From Hyaloraphidium curvatum (Eukaryota; Monoblepharomycota; Hyaloraphidiomycetes; Hyaloraphidiales; Hyaloraphidiaceae), in contig JAIVFI010000001.1 in the NCBI GenBank assembly GCA_025558095.1, forward strand, positions 1,502,501-1,566,500: a DNA stretch of 64,000 nt, written 5' to 3'. Position numbers and translations under genes: made by a program. Of this stretch, positions 8,761 through 20,128 are shown piece after piece. The notes under the pieces were generated by a model, which saw only the letters and a list, made by a program, of their open reading frames with translations, was not told the DNA's origin and made no database searches. How positions within the stretch are numbered: the first letter of the stretch is position 1; every line of letters starts with the position of its first letter.

Positions 8761-11700
8761 ATGGCGTCCGGCAGCAGCGCGTACATGATCGCTGCGCTCC
8801 TGGAGAAGGTGCGCGACCGCGCCCGACGCGCGCCGATGCCGCACAGACGCCTCACAACGCGCCGACGCGCTTCCCACGCGGCCGCCCCCATTCCCGCGCC
8901 TGTTCCCGCCATGCGGGTATTCCGACGCGCAGATGACGTCGGCCGACTCGGACTTTCGGTACATGGCCACGAACGACCTGATGGCCGAGCTCGCAAAGGA
9001 CGGCTTCCAGCTGGACGAGACGTCCGAGCGCAAGGTCGTCAGCGCCGTGATGAAGCTGCTGGAGGACAACAACGGCGAGGTACAGGGCGTGGCCGTCAAG
9101 TGGTGGGTGGCGGGACCGGGTTCCCGCAAAGTGTGGCCCGTTTCGGACGCGTCTCTGACACCGCCTCCTTCCCGTTCAGCCTCGCCCCGCTCGTCAAGAA
9201 GATCCGCGAGCAGCAGCTCCAGGACACCATCGACCACCTCTTTTCCCTCCTCTCGCAGAAAAAGGCCGAGAACCTCCGCGACATCGCCTCCATCGGGCTC
9301 AAGACGGTGATCCAGGCGATTCCGACGGCGGAAAAGGACAGGAACGAGAGCAAAGGGGACGCGGCCAAGTACGCCGATACCATGAAGATGCGGGGCGAGG
9401 TGGCGGGAGGGATGGTCAAGAGGCTGGTGCCGAAGCTGGTGCAGCAGCTCAAGGGGGTGGGTGGAGCTCAGGTGGCCGTTCCTGGCCTCTGGTTGATGGT
9501 GTCAACAGGAGGCGTCGGACGTCGAGCTCGACACGCTCGACATTCTCGCGGAAACCTTGAACCGCTTCGGGTCTGGTCTGCCTGTCGACACCTTCAAGTG
9601 GGTTGCCCTCCGAGAGCGCTTGCGTTTGGCATCTACTGACGACTGCTTCTCTTTCCCAGATCCATCCAATCCGCCCTCCTCCCCCTCCTCTCCCATCCCC
9701 GCGCCGCGATCCGCAAGCGCACCTCGGCGGCCATCGGCCAGCTCGTCGTGCACGAACCCGACGACATGTTCGACCAGCTTGTCGGCAAGGTCGTCGCCGA
9801 GGCCGGCGAGCGCGCGTCCAAGAAGGACTGGGAGAAGCTTAAGAGCTACGTCGGCTGCTTGGGCGTCCTGAGGTGGGGTCGCAATGTGGTTGTCGGGTCT
9901 CCAGGATCTGAAGACAGTGTCGCCACATCCCCACAGCCGATTCTCCGCCCCCCGCCTCCCCCCCCACATCCCCACCATCCTCCCTCCCCTCCTCAACACC
10001 TGGGCCCGCGCCCCCGACGACGAGCTGCGCGAGTACTGCCTGCAGACCGTCGAGGGCCTCGTCCTCCGCTCGCCCACCGAGTCCCTCGGCCCGTACATGG
10101 ACAAGATCGTCGACCTGGGGCTCGAGTACATCCGGTACGACCCCAACTACGGCGGCGACGACGAGGACGAGGACGAGGACATGGACGGCGACGGGGACGA
10201 GGAGGATGAGGACGACGAGGACGGGGGCGGGTACTCGGACGACGAGGACGTGTCGTGGAAGGTCCGCCGCGCGGCGTCGAGGCTGTTTGCCGCGGTCGTG
10301 GGCACCCGCACGGGGACCATGTGGCCGGCGCTGTGGAGCAAGGTGGCGCCGGTGCTGGTGGCGAGGTTCTCGGAGCGGGAGGAGAACGTGCGCACGGACG
10401 TGATCGCGACGGCGGGGTCGCTGATCCGGCAGACGGGCGTGGTGGCCCAGGGGCTCGGGTTCGGTGGGAAGGTCGAGGCCAAGGACGAGTGGGTTCACGG
10501 CTGGCTCCGCTGCTGTGGAGGCGATTGACGGTTCGTTGCCTTCCCCAGCCCTCGGAATCCGCTACAGAGCCAGCTGCCCAAGATCTCCAAGAGCATATCC
10601 AAGGCCCTCGTCTCCAAGTCCGTGCCCACCCGCCTCGCCGCCTTCCAGCTCCTCCGCGAGCTCGTCGGCGTCCTCCCCGGCGGCCTCGGCCCCGTCTTCT
10701 CGCATTTCGTCTCTGGCATCGAATCCTCCCTCTCCGCCGCCTCCTCCTTGGCTCACCACTCCTCTGTCGCCGCGTCGACCAACACCAACCTCCGGATCGA
10801 GGTCCTCGGCTTCCTGCGCAGCGTCTTCGCCTCGCACGCCGCGCCCGCCGAGGCTGCACAGCTGCAGCCCTTCGTGGACCGGCTCGCGGGGCCCGTGGTC
10901 GAGTGCTGCGACGATAGGTTCTACAGGATCGCGTCCGAGGGGCTGTCGTGCGGGGCTGAGATGGTCAAGATCATCCGGCCGTTCGGCGGCGAGCTCGGAA
11001 AGATCAAGCCGGGCTTCGACAAGCACGTCAAGGCGAGTTTGCAGTTTCCGCGGGACCATAGACGTTCCCTAACCAGCCGTGTCGGGAATCCGCAGACTCT
11101 GTTTGACACTGCGATCCGCCGGCTTTCCAGCGAGAGCGACCTCGAGGTCAAGGAGCGGAGCCTGCTTCTCCTCGGCACCCTGCTGTCGCAGGTCGCGGAC
11201 GTCCTGGACCCTTCGCTCGTGCAAAAGACCGTGCTCCCCCTGCTCCTGGACCGCCTGAAGAACGAGCTGACGCGGCTGGTCACGGTGCGCGTGATCCAGC
11301 AGGTCGCCGAAGGCCCGCTGGTGGCGAGCGGCAAGGGCGTCGACTTCAAGCCCGTGCTGGCGGAGCTCATCGGCGAAATCGCCTCGCTGCTCCGCAAGTC
11401 GCAGCGCCCCCTGCGCGTCGCGTCGCTCTCGTGCCTCGACACCCTCATCGAGAGCTACGGCGGGCCCAAGGCCAAGGCGATCCCCGACGACATGTACACG
11501 ACCGTGCTCACCGAGCTCAAGCCCCTGCTCTCGGACTCGGACCTGAACATCCTGCCGATGGCCATGTCGTGCCTCGCCACCGTGCTGCAGATGGGGCCCA
11601 ACAAGGTCGTGCTGCCGCCCATCACGGAGGAGGTCGTGCCGACCATCGTCAAGCTGCTCGTCGACGCTCCCCACCTGGTCGGCTCGGGGGTCGGGCTCGA

Positions 11701-13521
11701 ATCCCTGGTCAACGTGTGGAAGGCGCTCGTCACGGTCGGCGGCAGCAAGGTCTGCGACTCGTGCGTCGCGCAGCTCATGGCGCCGGTCAACGCCGGGGGG
11801 CTCAAGAAGCAGAGCCAGACGGCCATCGCCACGAGCTTGGCCACGCTTTACCTCAACTCGGAGCCCGCGGCTGCCAAGAAGTCGGTGAAGGAGCTCGTCG
11901 CGAGCATCAGCAACTCCAAGACAAAGGAGGACGTGCGGATCCTGGCCTTGCTCACGTTGGGCGAGGTCGGACGGACCATGTGGGTGCCGGCGGCGGCTCT
12001 AGTTGTCACATCTCTCACAACTCCGCTTTCCAGGGACCTGTCGGCGGAACAGGGCGAGCTCACGAACGTCATCCTCGGCCTGTTCAAGAGCCCGTCGGAG
12101 GAGGTCAAGCACGCTGCGGCCTTCTGCCTTGGCAACCTGGCCGTCGGCAACTTGGACAAGTACGTGCCGATGATGGTCAAGGAGATCCGGGACAAGGGCA
12201 AGATCAACTTTCTGGTGCTGGTGGCGCTCAAGGAGGTGGGTTTTGGGCCGTCAGCCTCGAGACAACCTTCTGACTCTTGCGCCCCTCCAGACCATCACCC
12301 GCTACATCCAGGGCTCGGATACCACCAAGGCGCGCGACGCTCATGAGATTGCTGCCGCCCTCTCGCCCGCCTCGCCCGGCTCGTTCAAGTTCCCCACCGC
12401 CAACCTGCGCCCGTTCCCATACGCCGCGGAGCTCTGGCCTCTGCTCTTCCAGGCGGCCGAGGAGGTCACCGAGGAAGGCACCCGCAACGTGATCGCCGAG
12501 TCGCTGGGCAAGCTGTCGCTCAGTAGCCCGTCCGATTTCCTTCCGGACCTGCAGTCCCGCATCGGCGCCGACAAGGCGGCCACCCGCGCGACGGTCGTCA
12601 CCGCCATCCGCTACACCTTCTCGGACCACACGCAGCACAAGGAGTACGACGGCCTGCTGGCGCCGCTGATCCCGGCCTTCCTGAAGCTCATGCGCGACCC
12701 GGACCTCAACGTGCGGCGGGTCGCGCTGGCGACGCTCAACTCGGCCGCGCACAACAAGCCGCACCTGATCCGCGACTCGCTCGGGGAGCTGCTGCCGCTT
12801 CTGTACGAGGAGACGAACGTGAGGGAGGAGCTGATCCGGGTCGTGGAGATGGGGCCGTTCAAGCACAAGGTGGACGACGGGTTGGAGATCCGCAAGGTGG
12901 GACCTCCAATGTCAGGCGTGTCGGGCGTTCGTTGCTCACCACTTTCGTCCCAGTCCGCCTACGAGTGCATGTACACCCTGCTCGACACGTGCCTGCCCAA
13001 GATCGACATCTACGCCTTCCTTTCCAGGGTCCTCAAGGCCCTCGACGACCCCGCCTCGGAGATCAAGATCCTCTCGCACCTTATGTTCCAGAAGCTCGCC
13101 TTTGCCGCCCCCACCGCCGTCGCGCAGCGACTCGACGACTCGGTCGACGTGCTCAAGGCCACTGTGGAGAGCAAAACCAAGGCCAACGCGGTCAAGCAGG
13201 AGTTGGAGAAGAACGCGGAGCTGGTGCGGAGCGGGCTGCGGTGCGCGCTGGTCGTGGGCAGGCTGAGCGAGGCCGGTGAGTTCCCGATGGCCTGGGCATC
13301 GCATAGTCCCGCCTGATCGTCCCCTTCGAACAGCCATCTCGCCAAAGTTCGACGCCTTCCTGCGGGATCTCAAGGCGCCCAACGCCCCCTACGCCGACGA
13401 CGTCAAGGCGCTCTCGGCCGAGATCGACGCGCGGGAAGCCCACGGCGGCCTAGTGTTCGGCGGGCCGGGCGCGGTGGGTGCCCGGAGCGCGGGCGGGCCG
13501 GTCGCCATGGACCTGTCGTGA
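8761..13521 (+). CDS. CAND1: CAND1 (TIP120), cullin-associated NEDD8-dissociated protein
   Basis: Twelve exons: 8761-8808, 8933-9102, 9180-9456, 9509-9597, 9660-9872, 9937-10488, 10549-11026, 11096-11979, 12034-12235, 12291-12896, 12954-13275, 13334-13521, giving about 1342 aa. The intron at 11027-11095 (donor GTCAAG) is the weakest; the frame also reads through it. Diagnostic stretches are [44 protein letters not shown] with its acidic insert, [45 protein letters not shown] and [22 protein letters not shown]1 is a HEAT-repeat solenoid that wraps unneddylated cullin-RBX1 and exchanges F-box/Skp1 modules. Animal CAND1 is about 1230 aa; the excess is mostly in loops and the C-terminus. It is the best anchor gene here. 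Confidence 0.97.
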
Positions 13522-13539
13522 CCGCGGGTGGGAGAGGGA

Positions 13540-14350
13540 ACGGAAGGGCTGTGGCATCTGGGTCGCTGTGGCAGGCATGGCTGACGTGTAGCACTCGAAG
13601 ACGTATACCACTGGCTGCATTCGCATCCGCCGCCGCCCACTTTGCGCATTAGTTTCCCGTGCCGCCACGACGACAGGCCCTCGCCCTCAGCCTTGGCCGC
13701 CTTGCGCTCCGCGTTGAACATCATCGCCGTGTACGCCGGCCCGGCGGACCGCAGCAGGTCGCGCGGGGTCTTCCCGTTGGCGTCCGGGAAGTCGGCGCAG
13801 CATCCCAGCTCGAGGAGTCGCCTGCACCGCTCCCTCGCTGGTAGCCGGCCACCGCGACGCCAACCAGGGAGAAGCCAAAGAGCCACTCGGGGCGTCCCCG
13901 GAAAAGCGCGCGCACCAGGTTCTCGGACGAGCCGGGCATCGCTTGCATCGTCCTAATCAGCACGGAGAGCTCCCTGTGCTTGGCCAGGATGGCCATCTGG
14001 CCCAGCTGCGAGAGCTGGCGCAGCCCGACCGACGTGCTCTCCCCGACGCACCACTTGCGCGCCGCGGACTCGCCCGGCCCGCCGCCGAACTTTAAATCGA
14101 CCTAGGGCTCCTTCAGATACGCGGCGGTCGGTCGCGCCGGCCGGGGCTCCGCGAACGACGGCACGGCGCGGTTGCCCGTCGCCAGGGCCTTCCTGGCGTT
14201 GGCGGGCACAACGGGGCGCGGCGGCGCCTCGAGCGTGCGGCCCAGCGGCGACGCGCCGAAGGAGGCCGCGGCATGCCGTCGGGAGGCGCGGCCGCCGGGG
14301 GGGACGAGGGTCGGCCATTGGAGGCTTTGTTGACTTGATGTCGCCACCAT
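13540..14350 (-). pseudogene. broken ankyrin-repeat gene
   Basis: On the minus strand a frame beginning near 14350 (MVATSSQQSLQ) runs to KEP, then an in-frame TAG at about 14103. The same frame continues with DLKFGGGPGESAARKWCVG and MAILAKHRELSVLIRTMQ to FGFSLVGVAVAGYQR near 13835. There a frame change is needed to continue into ERCRRLLELGCCADFPDANG and KTPRDLL, a recognisable ankyrin helix pair. Unannotated introns could explain one break, but both breaks lack good splice sites. The 3' end is unclear and approaches the CAND1 3' end from the opposite strand. Confidence 0.55.
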
Positions 14351-14858
14351 GGTCGGTCCCCATCCCCTGAGGGCCGGCGCCGGCTCCTCGCCAGCAGTGC
14401 AGTCGCGCGCATTGGGACAAGTGTGGCACCGTGAACTGCAATTCGGGGGTCGGATTCTTCGCGGACGCTGGTGAGAACGAACGGGGTTGATCAACACGTT
14501 CTATAGCGGCCTCCATCCCGCCATCAGAAGACGCCTGGCGACGCCGTGCGAGAAATGTCATGCTCCGCTTTTGGCCCCTCCCGAGCCGGGAGGGTCAAGA
14601 TCGCCTGGGATGGCCGTGGGTTCTGGCGCCGGGCGGGCGGAAGATCCTCGGCGGTCCCCCACAAACACAGCGCCGGCACCAGCCCGTGGAAGATCCCGAG
14701 CGGCCCGCCGTCCCGCCAGCGCACACAGCCACGCGGATCATCCGCGACTGCGCAGCCGTGCATAAATGGACGCACGCAGCCGTGCCCGCTCTTCAGCAGC
14801 TCTGCATCTCCACGGCTTCCTCCCCCGGACGCCGAACAGCGCAATTCCGCCTGCCGCG
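14351..14858. other. intergenic / promoter of secreted protein
   Basis: About 500 bp without a supported gene. A TATA-like GCATAAATGG at about 14759-14768 lies roughly 95 bp upstream of the secreted-protein start at 14859. Confidence 0.4.
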
Positions 14859-15938
14859 ATGAACTCCGCTGCCCGCCTCGTACTCCTCTGCCTGGCCTGC
14901 CTGGCCGGCACCGCCTTGGCGGCTCCCGTCGCACCCGCCACCCCCGTCGCCCCCACCTCCTCGGACTCTGCCCCCGCCGACGCCACCGCCCAGCTCGGCG
15001 AGCGCTGCGTGGGCACGCAGTACTACGTCGAAGGCTCCGTCAAGGTCGTGCCCTCGGCCACCTTTGCCATCGTCTCGTACGCCCTCAAGAAGCCCGTCAA
15101 GCTTTCCACCGTCGTCTTCAACCCCACCGACACCCCCATCGAGAGCAACCTGGGCATCGGCTCCTCCCCCGTGCCCAAGACCAACTTCACCGTGCGGGTC
15201 AATGGGCTGACGCCGGGCCGGCTCTATACGTTCAAACTCCTCGCCCCTGATCCTGACTGCCCGGGAAAGGACATGATCGTGGGCAACCCCACCCTGCCCG
15301 CCGTGACGACCTGGAAGCGCCGCGTCACCTTCACCGTCACCAAGATCAAAATGGTGGACGATTCTGACGGCATCACTTGCGGCGACATCGTCTCGCTCAA
15401 GGCCCTCATCCGCCTGCCCAGCGTCAAGGGCAAGGACGGCAAGGTGGTCGACAACGAGCTCGAGCTGTCCAAGACGGGGACGGAGACCACCATCTGCTCG
15501 GGGGACAACTACTACCCGCCGACCTGGCGCGGGAAGAAGACCTTCGACAACGTCGTCGACGGTGGGTCCCTCCCTCCCCTTCCCCGTGCCGCGCCAGTCT
15601 GACCCCGATCCCCGAATCCAGAGACCTACACCGCCGGCTTCGGTGCGCTGGACGACGACACCACCCCCTTCGAGCTCGCGTCCTACGGCTGGGGCATCCC
15701 TTGGGGATCCGACTTCCAGTCGGGCCAGGTGGAGCAGGCCAACAAGGTGTTTCCGAACCAGAAGCTGCCGGGGATCAACGCCAACGACGTGCCGGGGGTC
15801 GTGACGCGGACGTACAAGGTCCTGGTGGGTCGACGGCAGCCCGCGGTTCGGGGGCTTCCGCTGATCGCGCCGTCGCAGAACGACTCGCCCAAGTTCGAGG
15901 CGACGCTGTACGTCAAGACGACGTACGTTAAGCCGTGA
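14859..15938 (+). CDS. secreted protein of unknown function
   Basis: Exons 14859-15561 and 15622-15938, 339 aa. Residues 1-22 (MNSAARLVLLCLACLAGTAL) form a signal peptide followed by a Pro/Ala/Thr-rich linker. The segment from about 60 to 130 (TVVFNPTDTPIESN ... VRVNGLTPGRLYTFKLL) has the alternating beta pattern and GLxPGxxYxFxL signature seen at the end of fibronectin III-like domains. Paired cysteines (GERCVG, DPDCPG, GITCGD, TTICSG) fit an extracellular protein. The second half has no recognised domain. No membrane anchor is visible. Confidence 0.8.
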
Positions 15939-16061
15939 GAGCGGGGATGTTGCGAAAAAAGCCCTTGCCCCATGTACTTCATCTTTGTCCAATACCCGTT
16001 ACACCCGTCGTCGAGGATCCAACGGCCCCCTCCCCCCGCTCTCCGCCCTTGCGATCCCCGC

Positions 16062-17761
16062 TCACCCCGGGCACACGGTCTCGAGCGTCGCCGCAACCCC
16101 GAACCCCCTCAGGAGCCCCCACGCCGCGAACGTCACCGTGGCCAGCGACACCAGCAAGCCCCTGAAGGAACCAAACCCCACCGCGACGCCGAGGAACCGG
16201 CGCCTCGCGTCGCGGGCCTCGCCCGCGTAGAGCTCCAGCGCCGCGGCGTGGGCTGCGAGGTGCCGCAGCAGGATGTCGTCGGGCTGGACCGAGGAGGGGA
16301 GGGTGGCGGAGACGAGGAGGTCGCGGGTCTCGACCAGCGCGGCGGAGTATAGTTCGCCGAGGGAGGCGATCTCGGAGTTGGCAACTGCGGCGTGCCAAAG
16401 GTCACGAAGCAGGAAGTAAACGAAGAGGGCGAGAACGGAGATCATCCATGCCGGGATGCAGGCGCCGATGATCTGGGCAATGACGAAGAAGGGATGAAGG
16501 TCAAATCGGGCCGACGGTCGAATCACCCACGATGCTGGCGGCCATCATGAGTATCATGAGGGTGATGAATACGGGGTAGATAAAGGGGATGTTGTACGAC
16601 TGCACGGATTGCTGCCACCGTGGCCGCAACTCGGCGTGGAGCTGCATGTACGGCTCTTCCGGCGAGCCCCAGAGATCCTTCGGTGCAGCGAAAGCCTGCC
16701 CTGCGAGGACGGCCTGCTTTGCGCGGTCCAAGAAGGCGGCGAGGGAGCGACGGACGAGACGTCGTCGAACGCGGCCTTCCAGCCTGAACAGCATATTCTC
16801 CGGCGTCGGAAAGGCGAATGGCTCGAGCGTGTAGTGGAGCAAAACGATACCTGAGGCGCAGCAGCCCACGCGGTGGAGTTGGGAGTCAACAACGCCAGGT
16901 AGTTCGAAAGCCGGCTTCGGCAGCAAACTCACAGAAGCTGACCGCAAGCAAGATGCTCCACGCGTGGGTCCAGACCGGCGGGAGGGAGACTAGCGGCGTC
17001 CAGCCCAGCAAGACCAACGAGGCCAGCATCAGGATGATGTGTCCCGCCAAATCGGCCAATTGGTAGCGAGTGGCGGTGGCCAGCAGCGCGCCGGAGCAGT
17101 GTGAGGCAGCACACGTGCATTCGGCGTCGCCTTCTATGTGGCCGAGGGCAGTGTCCAACACACTGCCTTCCCATTCCCGCACGCAGCGCGTCCACGCGGG
17201 CAGGAGAGCGTACCCTGCCAGGTTGTCCATGAGGCGGAAGGTCCGCCACGGCCCAGGCTTCACGTTCGCCTTCAGCCAAATGCGCACCGCCGCGGCCGCG
17301 GTCGGGAACTCTTCGGGGAAAAGGTCGCACAAAAGCATCACCTGGCCCGCGAAAACTACGGAGGGCATCGCGGCGCAGTATATCGCCACCAGTACGTAAC
17401 CGCCGACGAGCTGGCGCGCTCCGAACGTGGCGCCGCCGAAGACGAGCGCGCATGCGCAGAACGCCGCGAAGACTGTGTTGGAAAGAGCGTGGCGGATGAC
17501 GAAGGTCGGCGCCGTCCACCACAGTGCCAACTGCCACTTTGCGAGCGTCCGCAGAGTCGGGTACGGCTCCAGCGCGGCCATCAGCGCGTCCTCCGTGCAC
17601 GGCGCGGCAGGGGCGGGGTTCGACGGCCGTCCGCGGTCCCAGGGGCCCGCCGGCGGCAGCGGCCGCGGGAACGCCGCGGCGAGGTCCTCGGGGGAAAAGA
17701 AGCCGGTCCGCTTGGTGGCAGCGTCGGCGGCATGGCCCGCAGGCATCGCGACCGAGTCCAT
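16062..17761 (-). CDS. family M clade A multi-pass membrane protein
   Basis: Exons 17761-16933, 16850-16531 and 16472-16062 give 519 aa from MDSVAMPAGHAADAA. Intron positions and phases equal those of the genes at 2995 and 18263. The signature FFSPEDLAAAFPRPLPP, the seven hydrophobic segments, the CTCAASHC motif and the C-terminus ATLETVCPG are all present. Its last exon is almost identical to that of the gene at 18263, including flanking intron sequence, while the first exon is clearly diverged. This points to recent duplication or gene conversion of the 3' half. Function unknown. Confidence 0.85.
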
Positions 17762-18262
17762 GTCGGTGAGGATTGGCAGGATCGACAATCGCCCGCCGAT
17801 CGTCCGACCTTCTTCGGAGAAGTGCACACCGATCCGCATCCAACCATGTGTCTCCGGATATCGACCAGCCTCCAAACTCATAAGATCGATCGGTGACGGC
17901 GATAGTAGAGAAGGTTTGGAGCACCGCGATGCCGACTTGCAATCGGACGGGCTGGGCTCCCGTTGGCACAAGGCGGCTAACCGACGCCGAGGCGAATCCC
18001 GCAGTGCCCCGGCTTCTCCTGCCCAGAGTCATTTTCCACAAGCACAGCAGGGCAAATTGTCGCGTCGGATGAGGGGGCGGACGGGGCATGATGTTTGGTG
18101 CCTGCGCGTTGATTGACGTGTCGATCGCACGCGCGCAGGTCTTCCTCTTGGTTCTAGTCTCTGTGTCACCTTCGAGACGCGATGACGCGATCCGCAATCC
18201 CAATCCGAAGCTTGCTTAGCCCCTGCCTGTGTTCGCCATACCCCATGCCCGCAAGTCCCCCT

Positions 18263-19933
18263 TCAGCCAGGACAGAAAGTCTCGAGCGTCGCCGCGACGC
18301 CAAACCCCCTCAGCAGCCCCCATGCTGCGAACGTGACCGTGGCTAGCGACACCAGCAGCCCCCTGAAGGAGCCGAACCCCACGGCGACGCCGAGGAACTT
18401 GCGCCTCGCGCCGCGGGCCTCGCCCGCGTAGAGCTCCAGCGCCGCGGCGTGGGCTGCGAGGTGCCGCAGCAGGATGTCGTCGGGCTGGACCGAGGAGGGG
18501 AGGGTGGCGGAGACGAGGAGGTCGCGGGTCTCGACCAGCGCGGCGGAGTATAGTTCGCCGAGGGAGGCGATCTCGGAGTTGGCAACTGCGGCGTGCCAAA
18601 GGTCACGAAGCAGGAAGTAAACGAAGAGGGCGAGAACGGAGATCATCCATGCCGCGATGCAGGCGCCGATGATCTGGGAAATGACGAAGAAGCGATGACG
18701 GTCAAATGGGGCCGGCGGTCGAATCACCCACGATGCTGGCGGCCATCAGGAGTATCATGAGGGTGATGAAGATGGGATACACAAAAGGGACGTTGCTCGA
18801 CAATACGGCTTGCTGCCACCGTGGCCGCAGCTCGGCATGCAGCTGCATGTACGGCTCATCTTGCAATCCCCAAAGCTCCCGCGGGGTGGCGAACGGCTGC
18901 CCTGAGAGAACAGCCTGCCTGGCGCGGTCCAGGAAGGCGGCCAGGGCGCCGCGCACGAGCCTCCTGCGGATACGGCCTTCCAGCCTGAGCAGCATATTCT
19001 CCGGCGTCAAGTTGGCAAAGGGTGTGAGTGCCAAGTGCAACGCTGCGAGGCCTGCCGGGGGGAATGAGCAGTGCCCGCCAGCGAAACAGCCGGATCCCGA
19101 GCCGCGTACCCACAGAAGCAGATCCCAAGGAAGATGCTCCACGCGTGAGTCCAGACCTGCGGGAGGGAGAACAAAGGCGTGAAGCCCAAAGAGACAAACA
19201 TGGCCAGCTGCAGTATCAACCAAGCAGCCAGATTGGCAACCAAGTGCCGCGCAGCGGCTGAAAGAAGCGCGCCAGAGCACCGAGGGGCGGCGCACGTGCA
19301 CTTCGTGTCGCCCTCCAGGTGGTTGAGCGCGGTCCCGGACGCCGTCCCGTCCTTGGCCGAGCGAGCCCACGCCGGCACCATGGCATACCCTGATAGAACG
19401 TACTCGACAACGAGGCTCCGAGACGGCCGAGGTCGCACGCTCCAACGGAGCACGGCGCGCGCGGCAGCCGCCTTGGACGGGAAGAGGTGCGGCAAGCCGC
19501 GAGCCAACGTCACAACCTGCCCGGCGAACCACACGGCGGGGAACGCGGCGCAGAAGATCGCCACCAGCACGTAACCTCCGACGAGCTGGCGAGCCCCAAA
19601 AGCGCCGCCGTTGAAGACGAGGACGCACGCGCAGAAGGCCGCGCACACCGCGCCCAAAACGGTGTAGCGAACGGGGAGCGTCGGCGGCATCCACCACAAA
19701 GCCAATTGCCACTTTGCAAGCGTCCGCAGGGTCGGGTACGACTCCAGTGCGTCCAGTAGCGCGTCCTCCGTGCACGGCGCCGGCGCGGTCGGGTTCGCGG
19801 GACGGCCGCGATCCCACGGACCGGCCTTGGGCAGCAGCCGCGGGAACGCCGCAGCAAGGTCCTCGGGAAGGAAGAAGCCGGCCTGTTTGGAGGAACCGTC
19901 GCTGGCATCGGGAACCTCGATGACCGTGTCCAT
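18263..19933 (-). CDS. family M clade A multi-pass membrane protein
   Basis: Exons 19933-19114, 19051-18732 and 18673-18263, 516 aa from MDTVIEVPDASDG. It has the same three-exon layout as its tandem neighbour at 16062. Features: N-terminal FFLPEDLAAAFPRLLP, segments 1 and 2 with FCACVLVFNGGAFGARQLVG, Cys motif CTCAAPRC, segment pair 5-6 split by the second intron, a helical NSEIASLGELYSAALVETRD stretch, segment 7 and ending ATLETFCPG. The first exon is closest to the gene at 2995. A mosaic relation among the three copies suggests conversion. Confidence 0.85.
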
Positions 19934-20128
19934 TCTGGGGAATGTGTCGTGTTGGGCTCCTGCGCGGCTGCAGGCGCGGCTGTACCAGGTCACGTCCCGA
20001 CCCACGCCGTGCCGCCGCGTCGATCCGACGTGCGCGGACGAGCACTTGCAACGACTCCCCACGCGAATCATACGAAGCAAAACCCAAAGCATAATGGCAC
20101 CGTTCCTGTGATTGACCCGCGGGACCCG
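19934..20128. promoter_or_regulatory. bidirectional promoter region
   Basis: Only 195 bp separate the divergent starts of the family M gene (19933) and the GT71 gene (20129), so both promoters must lie in or overlap this interval. No specific element is claimed. Confidence 0.5.
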
